A stretch of 35,645 nt of DNA from Lachnospiraceae bacterium (GCA_014804365.1 JAAUZX010000091.1:1-35645), one strand, 5' to 3'. Counted from the first letter of the stretch, positions 7,356 to 16,634 are shown. The notes: a model not told the origin generated them from the letters alone. Numbers and translations are program-made.

Positions 7356-7993
7356 CAAAACTCGATTATTACACGGCAAAAACATTGATCTTTGAAAATA
7401 TTGTTGCTACTTTCGTAATTGCAGGGATTTTCAGTTTCATGGAGTCTTCCATGTATACTCTTTGCTTTACGGCGGCATGGTACGCGGCATTATCCGCAAC
7501 CAATATCTTTATGATACAGGATAAAAACGGACTTGAACGTTTATATGCCTCACTGTCGCTTGACAATAAAAATATTGTCTCTGGCAGATATCTTTTTTGC
7601 TACATTCAGTATTTGATAATATTGGGAGTGACTGTCATAATAGGTGTCGGCGCTATGTTTTTATTCGGCAATACATTACAGTTCATGACACTTCTTACGG
7701 CAGTCTGCGAATCGCTTTTGGTCTTCACGGCAGTGACTTGTATACAAATTCCGATCTGTTTGCGGTTACCCTATGCCAAAGCACGTTTCTGGTGTGTGAT
7801 CGTCCTTTTGGTCGTGGTGGCGCTTGCCACATACACGGCACTGAATATGTCTTCGATATGGGATGTCGATATCAGTATTAAGATCAATCAAGGCCCTTTG
7901 AGTGCCATATGTATGGCGGTGAGTATAGCAGTTTTGCTCATATCTTATCCGATAGCGGTAGGTTGTTATAGGACTAGGATGAGAACAAATTAA
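7334..7993 (+). CDS. ABC-2 type permease subunit of the YtrA-regulated transporter
   Basis: A 219-residue hydrophobic protein with about six membrane segments, beginning TAKTLIFENIVATFVIAGIF and including the soluble patch IQDKNGLERLYASLSLDNKN that is typical of the ABC-2 permeases paired with YtrA/YtrB systems. AAGGAGG lies seven bases upstream of ATG 7334, and the gene overlaps the ATPase gene by 22 bases, so the subunits are probably made in a fixed ratio. The transported substrate is unknown; related systems answer to antibiotics acting on lipid II. Confidence 0.8.
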   Translation: MSGTFKMTKLDYYTAKTLIFENIVATFVIAGIFSFMESSMYTLCFTAAWYAALSATNIFMIQDKNGLERLYASLSLDNKNIVSGRYLFCYIQYLIILGVTVIIGVGAMFLFGNTLQFMTLLTAVCESLLVFTAVTCIQIPICLRLPYAKARFWCVIVLLVVVALATYTALNMSSIWDVDISIKINQGPLSAICMAVSIAVLLISYPIAVGCYRTRMRTN

Positions 7994-8008
7994 AGGGATT
8001 TTGATGGT

Positions 8009-8028
8009 GGTTTACACAATGTGAAACC
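8009..8028 (+). terminator. Weak stem-loop after the ABC operon
   Basis: GGTTT/AAACC and CAC/GTG pair around an AAT loop with one bulged A, followed by CTTTGTT. It is the only candidate terminator between the permease and rplU; the T-run is poor. Confidence 0.35.
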
Positions 8029-8184
8029 TTTGTTAGTCATACGATTTCCTCCTGAATTGGGAATAGCATAGCTCTTTATGAGTCTAATAAAACGAACTCA
8101 AAAGGTTTACCGACCCACTTGCTGACTAACACCATAAATTTTTAATGATTTTAATGAATTTTAATGAATTTTAAAATAAATACA

Positions 8185-8213
8185 TTGACAAATATCTCCA
8201 AAAAGGATATTAT
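8185..8213 (+). promoter_or_regulatory. Promoter of the rplU cluster with AT-rich upstream element
   Basis: TTGACA (8185-8190), a 17-bp spacer and TATTAT (8208-8213). About 45 bases directly upstream are almost pure A/T with the phrase TTTTAATGA repeated three times at 9-10 base intervals (8138-8170), as expected of an UP element on a strong ribosomal-protein promoter. Confidence 0.75.
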
Positions 8214-8239
8214 AATCGAGTATGCCGCATAGTGAGGTA

Positions 8240-8335
8240 GAAGTATGTCCATTGATAATGGTTTTTTAGCATTATATCATATAGACATCACCGAAGCTAG
8301 CGAGTAAATGGACTTCGGTTCATGAATAGGAGGTG
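8240..8335 (+). promoter_or_regulatory. Candidate L21 leader RNA
   Basis: The roughly 120-base untranslated leader contains a 7-bp hairpin ACCGAAG (8290-8296)/CTTCGGT (8313-8319) ending nine bases before the ribosome-binding site. An upstream GTCCATT (8247-8253) can pair with AATGGAC (8307-8313) in that hairpin's loop, giving a pseudoknot or alternative fold. L21 leaders are a known autoregulatory class upstream of rplU in Firmicutes; whether this sequence matches that model was not tested. Confidence 0.5.
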
Positions 8336-8339
8336 CCAT

Positions 8340-8645
8340 ATGTACGCAATTATTGCAACAGGTGGAAAGCAGTACAAAGTTTCTGAGGGAGACGTCATTA
8401 AGGTTGAAAAGCTGGACGCTGAAGTCGGAGCTTCTGTAACATTTGACCAGGTTATAGCTGTTAGCGATAAGGAACTTAAGGTTGCAGGCGATGTAGAGAG
8501 TGCAACTGTTACCGGAACCGTTATGGATCAGGGTAAGTACCGCAAAGTTATCGTATACAAGTACAAGAGAAAAACAGGCTATCACAAGAAAAATGGTCAT
8601 AGGCAAGCATACACTCAGGTTAAGATCGATAAAATAAATGCATAG
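8340..8645 (+). CDS. rplU: 50S ribosomal protein L21
   Basis: 101 residues, the usual L21 length, starting [18 protein letters not shown]. The conserved RNA-binding tail [20 protein letters not shown] identifies it. L21 binds 23S rRNA domain VI of the large subunit. The start is ATG 8340, five bases after TAGGAGGTG; an upstream in-frame ATG would add six non-conserved residues. It heads the ribosome-maturation cluster and is probably autoregulated through its leader. Confidence 0.97.
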   Translation: MYAIIATGGKQYKVSEGDVIKVEKLDAEVGASVTFDQVIAVSDKELKVAGDVESATVTGTVMDQGKYRKVIVYKYKRKTGYHKKNGHRQAYTQVKIDKINA

Positions 8646-8758
8646 TATTTTTTATACTGATACAAGGTATTTATTTACACATCATTTTTTGAGAGTGTGC
8701 AGAGACGATCGCCGCAGACCAATCAACAGATGCCGGAGATCGTAATCAAAGGTGTGAG

Positions 8759-9091
8759 ATGACACAGATCACATTTTATAAAACAACAGCAGGAGAATAT
8801 CAGGGGTTTACATGTGACGGACATGCAGGATACGCCAATTATGGTGAAGATATTGTCTGCGCATCCATTTCGGTACTTGTCATTAACACGATCAATTCTC
8901 TGGAAGAGATAACGACAGAGAAGATGAATGTGGAGACAGACGAAGACAGCGGAGTCATCCGGTGTAGATTTATTGATCGGCCTTTGAAGGAGACTTCCAG
9001 GGTACTTGTGGATTCACTGGTGTTGGGACTTACCCAGATTGAGAAACAATATGGGAAGAACTATTGTAAATTGACATTTGAGGAGGTGTAA
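8759..9091 (+). CDS. prp: Ribosomal-processing cysteine protease Prp
   Basis: 110 residues. The catalytic pair is visible: H22 in [18 protein letters not shown] and C34 in the same segment, at the same numbers as the Staphylococcus enzyme. Prp removes the N-terminal extension of L27, encoded four bases downstream, and is essential where L27 has that extension. The gene always sits between rplU and rpmA in these bacteria. Its last codons contain the AGGAGGTG that serves as the ribosome site for rpmA, coupling the protease and its substrate. Confidence 0.95.
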   Translation: MTQITFYKTTAGEYQGFTCDGHAGYANYGEDIVCASISVLVINTINSLEEITTEKMNVETDEDSGVIRCRFIDRPLKETSRVLVDSLVLGLTQIEKQYGKNYCKLTFEEV

Positions 9092-9095
9092 TACC

Positions 9096-9380
9096 ATGTT
9101 AAATATGAACCTTCAATTTTTTGCACATAAGAAAGGTGTTGGTTCTACTAAGAACGGTAGAGATTCCGAGGCCAAGAGATTAGGTGCGAAGAGAGCTGAC
9201 GGACAATTCGTTAAGGCAGGAAATATTTTATACAGACAGCGCGGAACCAAGATCCATCCGGGTGTAAATGTGGGAATCGGCGGCGATGACACATTGTTTG
9301 CTTTGGTTGACGGTGTGCTTCGCTTCGAGAGAAAAGGAAGAGACAAGAAACAGGCTTCTGTATATCCTGTAGAGAAATAA
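9096..9380 (+). CDS. rpmA: 50S ribosomal protein L27 precursor
   Basis: 94 residues. The N-terminus [20 protein letters not shown] carries the nine-residue Firmicute extension; Prp is expected to cut after F9, exposing the AHKKG tail that reaches the peptidyl-transferase centre. The rest ([20 protein letters not shown], then RGTKIHPG) is standard L27. ATG 9096 follows AGGAGGTG; the longer TTG-started frame merely reads through that ribosome site. Confidence 0.97.
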   Translation: MLNMNLQFFAHKKGVGSTKNGRDSEAKRLGAKRADGQFVKAGNILYRQRGTKIHPGVNVGIGGDDTLFALVDGVLRFERKGRDKKQASVYPVEK

Positions 9381-9393
9381 GATGGTTGATTCG

Positions 9394-9427
9394 GGCTTCG
9401 AACATCTAGGTGTTTGGAGCCTTTTTT
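9394..9427 (+). terminator. Strong intrinsic terminator between rpmA and obg
   Basis: GGCTTCGAACAT (9394-9405) pairs along its full 12 bp with GTGTTTGGAGCC (9410-9421), including G.U pairs, around a CTAG loop, and six T follow at 9422-9427. It should separate the ribosomal-protein transcript from obg or lower read-through into it; I see no clear promoter between it and obg. Confidence 0.85.
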
Positions 9428-9434
9428 CTAATAA

Positions 9435-10742
<1,308 letters not shown>

Positions 10743-10797
10743 TGCATCGGATTGGTCCATAATATGAATTTACAACAGTTGAAAACAGAGGTATATT

Positions 10798-11112
10798 ATG
10801 ACAAGTAAACAGAGAGCATATTTAAAGAGTCTGGCAAGTACGTTAAATCCTATTTTTCAAGTAGGAAAATCCAGCCTGACACCGGAATTTACATCGGCAA
10901 TTAATGAAGCGTTCAATACAAAAGAACTGATTAAGATCGCCGTATTAAAAAACTGCATGGATGATCCCGGTGAGATCGCGCAGGTAATTGCGGAACGTAC
11001 ACATTCTCAAGTAGTGCAGGTGATCGGTAAGAAAATCGTACTTTACAAGCCGGACAAAAAAGACCCGAAAATCGTGCTGCCGAAGGAAAATCCTGCGAAG
11101 CAGGGAAATTGA
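10798..11112 (+). CDS. yhbY: YhbY/YqeI family RNA-binding protein (CRM domain)
   Basis: 104 residues: a single CRM domain, beginning TSKQRAYLKSLASTLNPIFQ with the GKSSLT loop, which equals the GxxG RNA-binding loop region, and ending VVQVIGKKIVLYK. YhbY binds pre-50S particles. The C-terminal 20 residues are basic and low in complexity. It follows obg by 55 bases with an AGAGG site and precedes nadD, the usual order. Confidence 0.92.
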   Translation: MTSKQRAYLKSLASTLNPIFQVGKSSLTPEFTSAINEAFNTKELIKIAVLKNCMDDPGEIAQVIAERTHSQVVQVIGKKIVLYKPDKKDPKIVLPKENPAKQGN

Positions 11113-11164
11113 GCGATCGGCCAAAATAAAGTCCGGCACGGCATTGCTGTACAGGAGGTAGACT

Positions 11165-11791
11165 TTGAGAAAAGTAGGAATCATGGGTGGTACTTTCAAC
11201 CCGATTCATAACGGTCATCTGATGCTCGCACAGAAAGCGCTGGAGCAGTTTGCGCTGGATGAGGTGCTTTTCATGCCATGCGGCGTGCCGTATATGAAAG
11301 CTGACCAGAAGGTGGAAGACGGACGGATACGTGCCGAAATGACGGCACTTGCGATCGAAGGACAGCCTCGGTTTATATTGTCCGACCTAGAGCTGACGCA
11401 GACGGGCAATACTTACACCTATCAGACTCTAAAGCGACTGCGGGCGGAAAATCCGCAGACTGCATACTATTTCATTGTAGGCGCTGACAGTCTTTTTCAC
11501 ATGTCCAAGTGGGCTCATCCCGAGGAAATTTTCGCTGACTGCTGTATTCTGGCAGCCGTGAGGGATGGCAAGACGACTGCGGACATGGAAGATAAGATTC
11601 GGGTTTTACAAAAAGAATACCGTGCAGACATTTGTCTGCTGCAGACAGAATGCATGGATATTTCTTCTTCAGATATCCGACGAAAGATTGCGGCCGGAGA
11701 GTCCATCGAGAAGGATGTGCCGGAATCTGTCAGATTATATATAGCACAGAAAGGTTTATATCGCGAAGAGGAACAGCACGGAAAGGATTGA
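11165..11791 (+). CDS. nadD: Nicotinate-nucleotide adenylyltransferase
   Basis: 208 residues, starting at TTG 11165: AGGAGG lies about seven bases upstream, and the nucleotidyltransferase motif GGTFNPIHNGHL begins only seven residues in, which rules out a later ATG. The second motif, SSSDIRRKIAAGESI, corresponds to the ISSTxIR ATP-binding signature. It transfers AMP from ATP to nicotinate mononucleotide in NAD synthesis. The next gene starts eight bases after the stop. Confidence 0.95.
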   Translation: MRKVGIMGGTFNPIHNGHLMLAQKALEQFALDEVLFMPCGVPYMKADQKVEDGRIRAEMTALAIEGQPRFILSDLELTQTGNTYTYQTLKRLRAENPQTAYYFIVGADSLFHMSKWAHPEEIFADCCILAAVRDGKTTADMEDKIRVLQKEYRADICLLQTECMDISSSDIRRKIAAGESIEKDVPESVRLYIAQKGLYREEEQHGKD

Positions 11792-11798
11792 TATACAC

Positions 11799-12407
11799 AT
11801 GAAAACAGCAGAGCTGGCAAAATTCAGAAAAGAGATGGAGAAAACGCTGGAACCCAAGCGATATGAGCATACTTTGAGTGTTGCATATACGGCGGCTAAT
11901 CTGGCTGCGGTACATGGTGTAGATATAGAAAAAGCACTTGTAGCGGGTATGCTGCATGATTGCGCCAAGTGTTTAAGTTACAAAAAGCAGATGTCTCTTT
12001 GTGCCAAAAATCATATCGTGCTCTCCGAAACAGAAGCACAGGAAGATTCTCCGCTCTTACATGCCAAAGCAGGCGGTGCGCTGGCAAAGCAGGAATATGG
12101 CATTACCGATGAAGACATCCTGAATGCGATATATTATCACACTACGGGCAGACCTCAGATGAGCCCTTTAGAACAAGTAATCTATATCGCGGACTATATT
12201 GAGCCCGGACGGAAACGTATGAAAAGAACCGCAGCTATTGAAGATCAATATATGCAGAATCTCGCGGCGGCACGAAAACTGGCCTATCAGGACTTGAATG
12301 AAGCGTTATGCAGAATCTTACAGGATACGTTAACTCATCTGACACAGAAGGGCGGGGAAATAGATCCCATGACCAGAGAAACCTATGAATATTATAGAAA
12401 ACTGTAA
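11799..12407 (+). CDS. yqeK: YqeK family HD phosphohydrolase (Ap4A hydrolase)
   Basis: 202 residues with a complete HD domain: H24 in RYEHTLSV, the HD pair in AGMLHDCAK, then LLHAKAGG, YYHTTG and a late aspartate in YIADYIEPGRK. YqeK proteins cleave diadenosine tetraphosphate symmetrically, an alarmone made under heat or oxidative stress. It sits between nadD and rsfS as in Bacillus. The ribosome site (AAAGGA) is rather distant from ATG 11799. Confidence 0.9.
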   Translation: MKTAELAKFRKEMEKTLEPKRYEHTLSVAYTAANLAAVHGVDIEKALVAGMLHDCAKCLSYKKQMSLCAKNHIVLSETEAQEDSPLLHAKAGGALAKQEYGITDEDILNAIYYHTTGRPQMSPLEQVIYIADYIEPGRKRMKRTAAIEDQYMQNLAAARKLAYQDLNEALCRILQDTLTHLTQKGGEIDPMTRETYEYYRKL

Positions 12408-12488
12408 TATGACATTAAGTACGGCATGCAGGGTCTGCAAAACAATTTCCTATACACGATACAACAGAAAGAGAGGAAGCAACAGTTT

Positions 12489-12830
12489 ATGGATAGTAAA
12501 GAAATTGCAAAGCTTGCCATCACAGCATTGGAAGATAAAAAGGCGGAAGACATCAAGGTGATCGATATCAGCGAAGTGTCTGTGATTGCGGATTATTTCA
12601 TTATTGCGAACGGCACAAATAACAGCCAGATCCAAGCACTTTCCGACAACGTAGAAGAAAAGCTCGGACAGGCGGGCGTTCCCTTAAGACAGATTGAAGG
12701 TTATAATAATGCCAACTGGATACTTCTTGATTTTCATGATGTGATTATCCACATTTTTGATAAAGAAAACCGTTTGTTTTACGATCTGGAACGCATTTGG
12801 AGAGACGGAAAACTTGTGGAAAATTTTTAA
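12489..12830 (+). CDS. rsfS: Ribosome silencing factor RsfS
   Basis: 113 residues from ATG 12489, which has AGAGGAAG nine bases upstream; a longer frame from ATG 12426 adds 21 non-conserved residues. The core ISEVSVIADYFIIANGTNNS and the ending NWILLDFHDVIIHIFDKENR are diagnostic. RsfS binds L14 and blocks subunit joining when nutrients are short. It is the last gene of the cluster and is followed by palindromic repeats and a terminator. Confidence 0.95.
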   Translation: MDSKEIAKLAITALEDKKAEDIKVIDISEVSVIADYFIIANGTNNSQIQALSDNVEEKLGQAGVPLRQIEGYNNANWILLDFHDVIIHIFDKENRLFYDLERIWRDGKLVENF

Positions 12831-12864
12831 ACACGGGGATGTGATTTTCCATAAGACTATAAAA

Positions 12865-12906
12865 AATTGAGCTTCGCTCAATTGCGAGATTTGCTTCGCA
12901 AACTCG
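12865..12906 (+). repeat. REP-like double palindrome after rsfS
   Basis: Two adjacent hairpins: AATTGAGC/GCTCAATT with a TTC loop (12865-12883), and CGAGATTTGC/GCAAACTCG with a TTC loop and one bulged A (12885-12906). The sequence 12881-12906 recurs exactly, in inverse orientation, at 31572-31597, so this belongs to a dispersed palindromic family. Confidence 0.75.
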
Positions 12907-12931
12907 TGCATAAACGAGAAATTTCCTATAG

Positions 12932-12980
12932 AATAAAAGAAGCCGACATGCTGTAATAGGCAGTGCCGGCTTCTTTTATT
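12932..12980. terminator. Bidirectional terminator between rsfS and the DUF378 gene
   Basis: AATAAAAGAAGCCG (12932-12945) and CGGCTTCTTTTATT (12967-12980) form a perfect 14-bp stem. The A-run in one arm and T-run in the other make it work in both directions, fitting its position between convergent genes. Confidence 0.9.
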
Positions 12981-13011
12981 CGGACAGTTAATGCCCTTAT
13001 AACATAAATAA

Positions 13012-13233
13012 TTACGAATCGGTGCTTCTTGTCTCACCACCTGCATACATATAGAACGTGATGATATAAAGACCTGCGATACCGACTAACGCATAAATGA
13101 TTCTTGAGAACCATGACATATTACCGAAAACAAATGCCACAAGGTCAAAACTGAAAAGACCGATCAACCCCCAGTTAATAGCACCGATAATGGCAATCGT
13201 CAGGGCAAGATAATCTAAACCTTTATTTTTCAT
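13012..13233 (-). CDS. DUF378 family small membrane protein (YuzA-like)
   Basis: 73 residues. The sequence LDYLALTIAIIGAINWGLIG, then FDLVAFVFG and SRIIYALVGIAGLY matches DUF378, two membrane helices with the characteristic INWGL motif; function unknown. An AAGGGGG site lies upstream of the ATG. It is monocistronic, converging on rsfS across a shared terminator. Its promoter was not clearly identified in the gap to lexA. Confidence 0.88.
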   Translation of the reverse strand: MKNKGLDYLALTIAIIGAINWGLIGLFSFDLVAFVFGNMSWFSRIIYALVGIAGLYIITFYMYAGGETRSTDS

Positions 13234-13328
13234 GCTTTTTCCCCCTTTTTGAAAACGTGCAATCCCGTTACTTCAAATCTTGATAGGCTAATTTTCGTGC
13301 CTTTGAAAGATTCTCGTCATAAACTTAA

Positions 13329-13364
13329 AATAGTAACTGCCGACTTTCGTTGACAGTTACTATT
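13329..13364. terminator. Stem-loop downstream of lexA
   Basis: AATAGTAACTG (13329-13339) pairs with CAGTTACTATT (13354-13364). The pairing continues inward with one mismatch to a TTTC loop. It lies about 105 bases after the lexA stop; flanks are AT-rich but lack a clean T-run. Confidence 0.45.
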
Positions 13365-13469
13365 ATTATGTCTTGCGCCAAATATACTATACTGGAAAAT
13401 ATACCAATAACAATACAGTGTGAATAATTCAAACATGATTTACAAAAAATATCAGTTCAGATATCTAAT

Positions 13470-14090
13470 TTATTGGTGGTACAGTCTGAATACACCAAAA
13501 ACCTTGCCCAGAATCTGGCAGTTATCAACAATAATAGGCTCCATAGAATCGTTTTCGGGCTGCAGACGAATGTGACCGTTTTCTTTATAAAATGTCTTAA
13601 CAGTGGCAGAATCATCGATCAAGGCAACCACCGTATCTCCGTTATTGGCAGTTTGACAGCTCTTGACAAAAATCTGGTCGCCATTATAGATGCCTACGTT
13701 AATCATGGAATCTCCCTTAACCTTCAGTGCAAAGGACTCACCGCTCGGTACCATATCAGCGGGAACAGGGAAATAGCTTTCAATATTCTGTTCTGCAAGA
13801 ATAGGCTGTCCGGCAGCAACCTGTCCGATTACAGGAATGGACACCATCTCTGTACGTACCATCTGAAAATTATCATCGCAAATCTCAATAGCACGAGGTT
13901 TAGTGGGGTCACGTTTGATATATCCGTTTTTCTCAAGGGTCTCTAAGTGAGAGTGCACGGATGAAGTTGATTTTAAATTGACAGCTTCGCAGATCTCCCG
14001 AACTGCCGGCGGATATCCCCGCTTTAGGATTTCATCTTTAATATAGTCAAGTATTTGCTGCTGCTTTGCGGTAATCTTACCATAACCCAT
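13470..14090 (-). CDS. lexA: SOS repressor LexA
   Basis: 206 residues. Residues 1-65 are a winged helix ([37 protein letters not shown]). The self-cleavage site is A93-G94 in VAAGQP, with catalytic S128 in GDSM and K165 in SATVKTF. RecA-stimulated cleavage at A93-G94 would inactivate it. It is transcribed divergently from a YneA-like gene, as in Bacillus, with LexA-like boxes between the two. A possible -10 (ATTATA on the + strand, 14196-14201) lies about 105 bases upstream. Confidence 0.96.
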   Translation of the reverse strand: MGYGKITAKQQQILDYIKDEILKRGYPPAVREICEAVNLKSTSSVHSHLETLEKNGYIKRDPTKPRAIEICDDNFQMVRTEMVSIPVIGQVAAGQPILAEQNIESYFPVPADMVPSGESFALKVKGDSMINVGIYNGDQIFVKSCQTANNGDTVVALIDDSATVKTFYKENGHIRLQPENDSMEPIIVDNCQILGKVFGVFRLYHQ

Positions 14091-14241
14091 AAATAATTAC
14101 CTTATCCTTTCCTAAATAAATTGTGAAATTGTTCCTACGCTTAATTGTGAAAAAAGAAAGCGCATATTTTAAGAAAGAGCCTAATTTCTTAAGATATTAT
14201 AAGCATAACACAGGAAAGAGCAAAAAGCAAACATATATTCA

Positions 14242-14339
14242 GAATATTTGTTCGAAAATTTTTTTTAAAAGTATTGACATCAGAAAATATGTTCGATATA
14301 ATACAAGATATAAAGAACGTTTGTTCGCAACATTTGTTC
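14242..14339. promoter_or_regulatory. Four LexA (SOS) boxes between lexA and yneA-like gene
   Basis: Sites of the GAAC-N4-GTTC type: GAATATTTGTTC (14242-14253), GAAAATATGTTC (14283-14294), GAACGTTTGTTC (14315-14326, exact) and CAACATTTGTTC (14328-14339). The other three each miss one base in the left arm. The second overlaps the promoter spacer and the third and fourth lie just downstream of the -10. Confidence 0.8.
14274..14302 (+). promoter_or_regulatory. Consensus promoter of the yneA-like SOS gene
   Basis: TTGACA (14274-14279), 17-bp spacer, TATAAT (14297-14302): a perfect match, kept off by the LexA boxes that cover its spacer and start region. Confidence 0.9.
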
Positions 14340-14367
14340 TGGTATGTGAAAGGAGACGAGCAAAGAG

Positions 14368-14766
14368 ATGTATACCAATCATGTGAGATATATGAGAACA
14401 GAAGATTTGAGAAGTGAGCGAAGGATTCGCAGGAACAGAGTGAGAAGACAGCGGGAGATGATGAAGAATTTTCTTATTTTGGTCATGACTGTATGCCTGA
14501 TCGTTACCTGCTCCGTGGCATTAAGCAGCTTCCGTTCCAATGCCAAGGCCGACACAGCACTTTCATATAAGTATTATAAGAGTATTGTGGTATCTAATAA
14601 TGACACGTTATGGTCGATTGCGGAAGAGTATATGGACAGGGAACATTATACTTCTATTAACGAATATATTAAAGAAGTTAAAGCCATGAATTCTCTTTCA
14701 GGTGACTCTATCCAATATGGGAGACATTTGGTTATTCCCTATTATGGCACTGCTTTCTCAGGATGA
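14368..14766 (+). CDS. yneA: YneA-like SOS-induced cell division inhibitor (LysM protein)
   Basis: 132 residues: a very basic N-terminus (RSERRIRRNRVRRQREMMKN), one membrane segment at about 35-52 and an extracytoplasmic LysM-type domain (VVSNNDTLWSIAEEYMD to YGRHLVIPYYG). Size, topology, LysM domain and divergence from lexA match B. subtilis YneA, which delays division during DNA damage. AAAGGAG lies about 12 bases before ATG 14368. The basic cytoplasmic tail is longer than in Bacillus. Sequence similarity beyond LysM cannot be judged by eye, so the name rests on architecture, context and SOS control. Confidence 0.8.
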   Translation: MYTNHVRYMRTEDLRSERRIRRNRVRRQREMMKNFLILVMTVCLIVTCSVALSSFRSNAKADTALSYKYYKSIVVSNNDTLWSIAEEYMDREHYTSINEYIKEVKAMNSLSGDSIQYGRHLVIPYYGTAFSG

Positions 14767-14838
14767 TGCCGACAGTTTGATTTATAATCAGGATGTAGCT
14801 TAATTTGGATATCACATGATTCTGACGGATACAGCATA

Positions 14839-15918
14839 TCAATATTCCGATTCATCAGAGTTATGTTTTTCCCGCAGCCTCACTTTGTCGGCAGCATAAC
14901 GGCGCCGTTCATCTTCCAGAGCGGCATAATGTTTTCTGGTCGTATTAACATCCTTGTGACCTAAAACATCCGCCACCAGATAGATATCCCCGGTTTCACG
15001 ATATAGGGATGTGCCGTATGTGCTTCGAAGCTTATGCGGAGTAATTTTCTTAAGGCTTGTGACTGTAGAAGAGTATTTTTTAACCATATTTTCTACCGCG
15101 CGCACAGAGATACGCCGATTCTGAAGGGACAGAAACAGGGCATCCTCATGCCCGGACTGCGGAATGATATGATGGCGATCATCCAGATAATCCTGCAAGG
15201 CATTTTCCACCTCTTCACCGAAATAGACAACTGCCTCATAGCCGCCTTTACGCCTGATTTTTATGCCGTTATTTTTGAAATCCACATCACCGATGTCCAG
15301 TCCGACACATTCCGATACACGTATGCCTGTACCGAGAAGCAATGTAAGAATTGCAACATCTCTTGTCTTTGTGACTTTATGAAAACGCTGCTGTGCCTTA
15401 GTCAGTCCGGTGCCATCCTCTACCTGATCAAGCAGAATGGCGACTTCATCCGCATCAAGACGAATAATTTCCTTTTCATGCAATTTGGGAAGCGGAACGA
15501 GAACCGCAGGATTTTTCTCAATCAATTCCGCTTGAAAATAATAATTATAAAAACTTCTGAGAGCCGCCAGTTTTCTTTTTTTGCCGCGCTCATCGTTTGT
15601 GTAGACTTTGCCGTCTTTCTCATAGTAAGAAAGATATTCAATATATTCTTCGATATCTTCCCGCGTAAGCTGCTCCAATATCGTCATCGGAAATTTCTGA
15701 ATATCCATCTGCCCGCAATAACTGTTATTATCATGCAGATATTCAAAAAAAACCCTGATATCGTACGCATATGCAAGCCTCGTACGAGCCGAAGTATATT
15801 CGCTGATACCACGAAAAAATTGTTTGCAGAAGGGTGGTAATGTGCCGATTACCTCTCGCATTTTCTGAACATTACTTATATTCTGCTGATCATGGTAATT
15901 TTGATCTTTTGCATTCAT
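14839..15918 (-). CDS. Tyrosine recombinase (XerC/XerD-like integrase)
   Basis: About 359 residues from ATG 15918, whose ATGA overlaps the TtcA stop by four bases; an in-frame ATG at 15930 is also possible. An N-terminal SAM-like core-binding domain (about 30-150) precedes the catalytic domain with Arg in GTGIRVSEC, Lys in RRKGGYE, HKLRSTYG, LGHKDVNTT and the nucleophile Tyr in KHYAALED. It is too conserved in context to look like a recent prophage integrase: it is translationally coupled to a tRNA-modification gene, no att site is seen, and no phage genes are nearby. A second XerD-like gene lies at 23391. Which of them resolves chromosome dimers is not decidable from sequence alone. Confidence 0.88.
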   Translation of the reverse strand: MNAKDQNYHDQQNISNVQKMREVIGTLPPFCKQFFRGISEYTSARTRLAYAYDIRVFFEYLHDNNSYCGQMDIQKFPMTILEQLTREDIEEYIEYLSYYEKDGKVYTNDERGKKRKLAALRSFYNYYFQAELIEKNPAVLVPLPKLHEKEIIRLDADEVAILLDQVEDGTGLTKAQQRFHKVTKTRDVAILTLLLGTGIRVSECVGLDIGDVDFKNNGIKIRRKGGYEAVVYFGEEVENALQDYLDDRHHIIPQSGHEDALFLSLQNRRISVRAVENMVKKYSSTVTSLKKITPHKLRSTYGTSLYRETGDIYLVADVLGHKDVNTTRKHYAALEDERRRYAADKVRLREKHNSDESEY

Positions 15919-16634
15919 GACAATTCCCATCCTTCCAGTTTTCCGCTCTGAATGGCGGTGAACATTCTTTCTTTAACTCCGGGGGTTTCCAGATTGATCT
16001 CACGGACAAGGTTCTTAATATATTCCCGTTTTGTATGTCCGTCCGCCGGACAGGGACTTTTTACTACAGGAACATTATATTTATTGACAAAACCGATCAC
16101 ATCCGCTTCGTTCATGTAGATCAACGGACGAATCACGGTAATATCTGTGCGATCCAGGTAAGTAACCGGACGGAATGTGTGGAATCTGCCCTCATAGATC
16201 AGTGACATCATCATGGTCTCCACAACGTCATCCTTATGGTGGGCATATGCTACTTTATTACATCCGGAAGACTTCATGGCTTCGTTTAATGCACCTTTTC
16301 GCATTTTTGCACACAGAGAGCATGGGTTTGATTCTTTGCGGTCATCGAATATTATTTTGCCGATATCTGTCTTGATAATATGATATTCCACATCAAGAGA
16401 AGCACATAACTCTTTGATCTTATCCAGATTCAGGTTATCGAATCCTAGGTCTACCGTAACGCCGCACAGTTCAAATGGCTGCGGATAGAATCTGCGTAAT
16501 CCCTGCAGGGCATAGAGCAGCGTAAGGCTGTCTTTACCTCCGGAAATACCGACGGCAATCTTATCACCCGCCGTAATCATGTGATAATCATCTATGGCCT
16601 TACGCGTCAGGCTGTATAGTTGCTGAAGTTTCAT
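15915..16634 (-). CDS. ttcA: TtcA-family tRNA thiolation protein
   Basis: 239 residues from ATG 16634, which has GGAGGAAAGGA upstream; an earlier frame start adds 18 unlikely residues. The PP-loop SGGKDS (31-36) binds ATP. Cysteines in NPCSLCAKMRKG (CxxC) and SPCPADG supply the three ligands of the [4Fe-4S] cluster used by TtcA to make 2-thiocytidine at tRNA position 32. The family also includes bacterial enzymes with other tRNA targets, so the exact modification is inferred. It is first in a two-gene operon with the recombinase. Confidence 0.85.
   Translation of the reverse strand: MKLQQLYSLTRKAIDDYHMITAGDKIAVGISGGKDSLTLLYALQGLRRFYPQPFELCGVTVDLGFDNLNLDKIKELCASLDVEYHIIKTDIGKIIFDDRKESNPCSLCAKMRKGALNEAMKSSGCNKVAYAHHKDDVVETMMMSLIYEGRFHTFRPVTYLDRTDITVIRPLIYMNEADVIGFVNKYNVPVVKSPCPADGHTKREYIKNLVREINLETPGVKERMFTAIQSGKLEGWELS

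Noticed and set aside
14123..14386. Open frame of 87 codons between lexA and the yneA-like gene
   Set aside because: It runs through the promoter and all four LexA boxes, has no ribosome site and an AT-driven Lys/Tyr/Ile composition.
15034..15840. Open frame of 268 codons on the + strand
   Set aside because: It lies opposite the tyrosine recombinase, whose catalytic motifs are complete; composition is that of an antisense shadow.
14839..15918. Recombinase as the integrase of a prophage or integrative element
   Set aside because: It is translationally coupled to ttcA, with no tRNA, att repeats or phage/conjugation genes around it.
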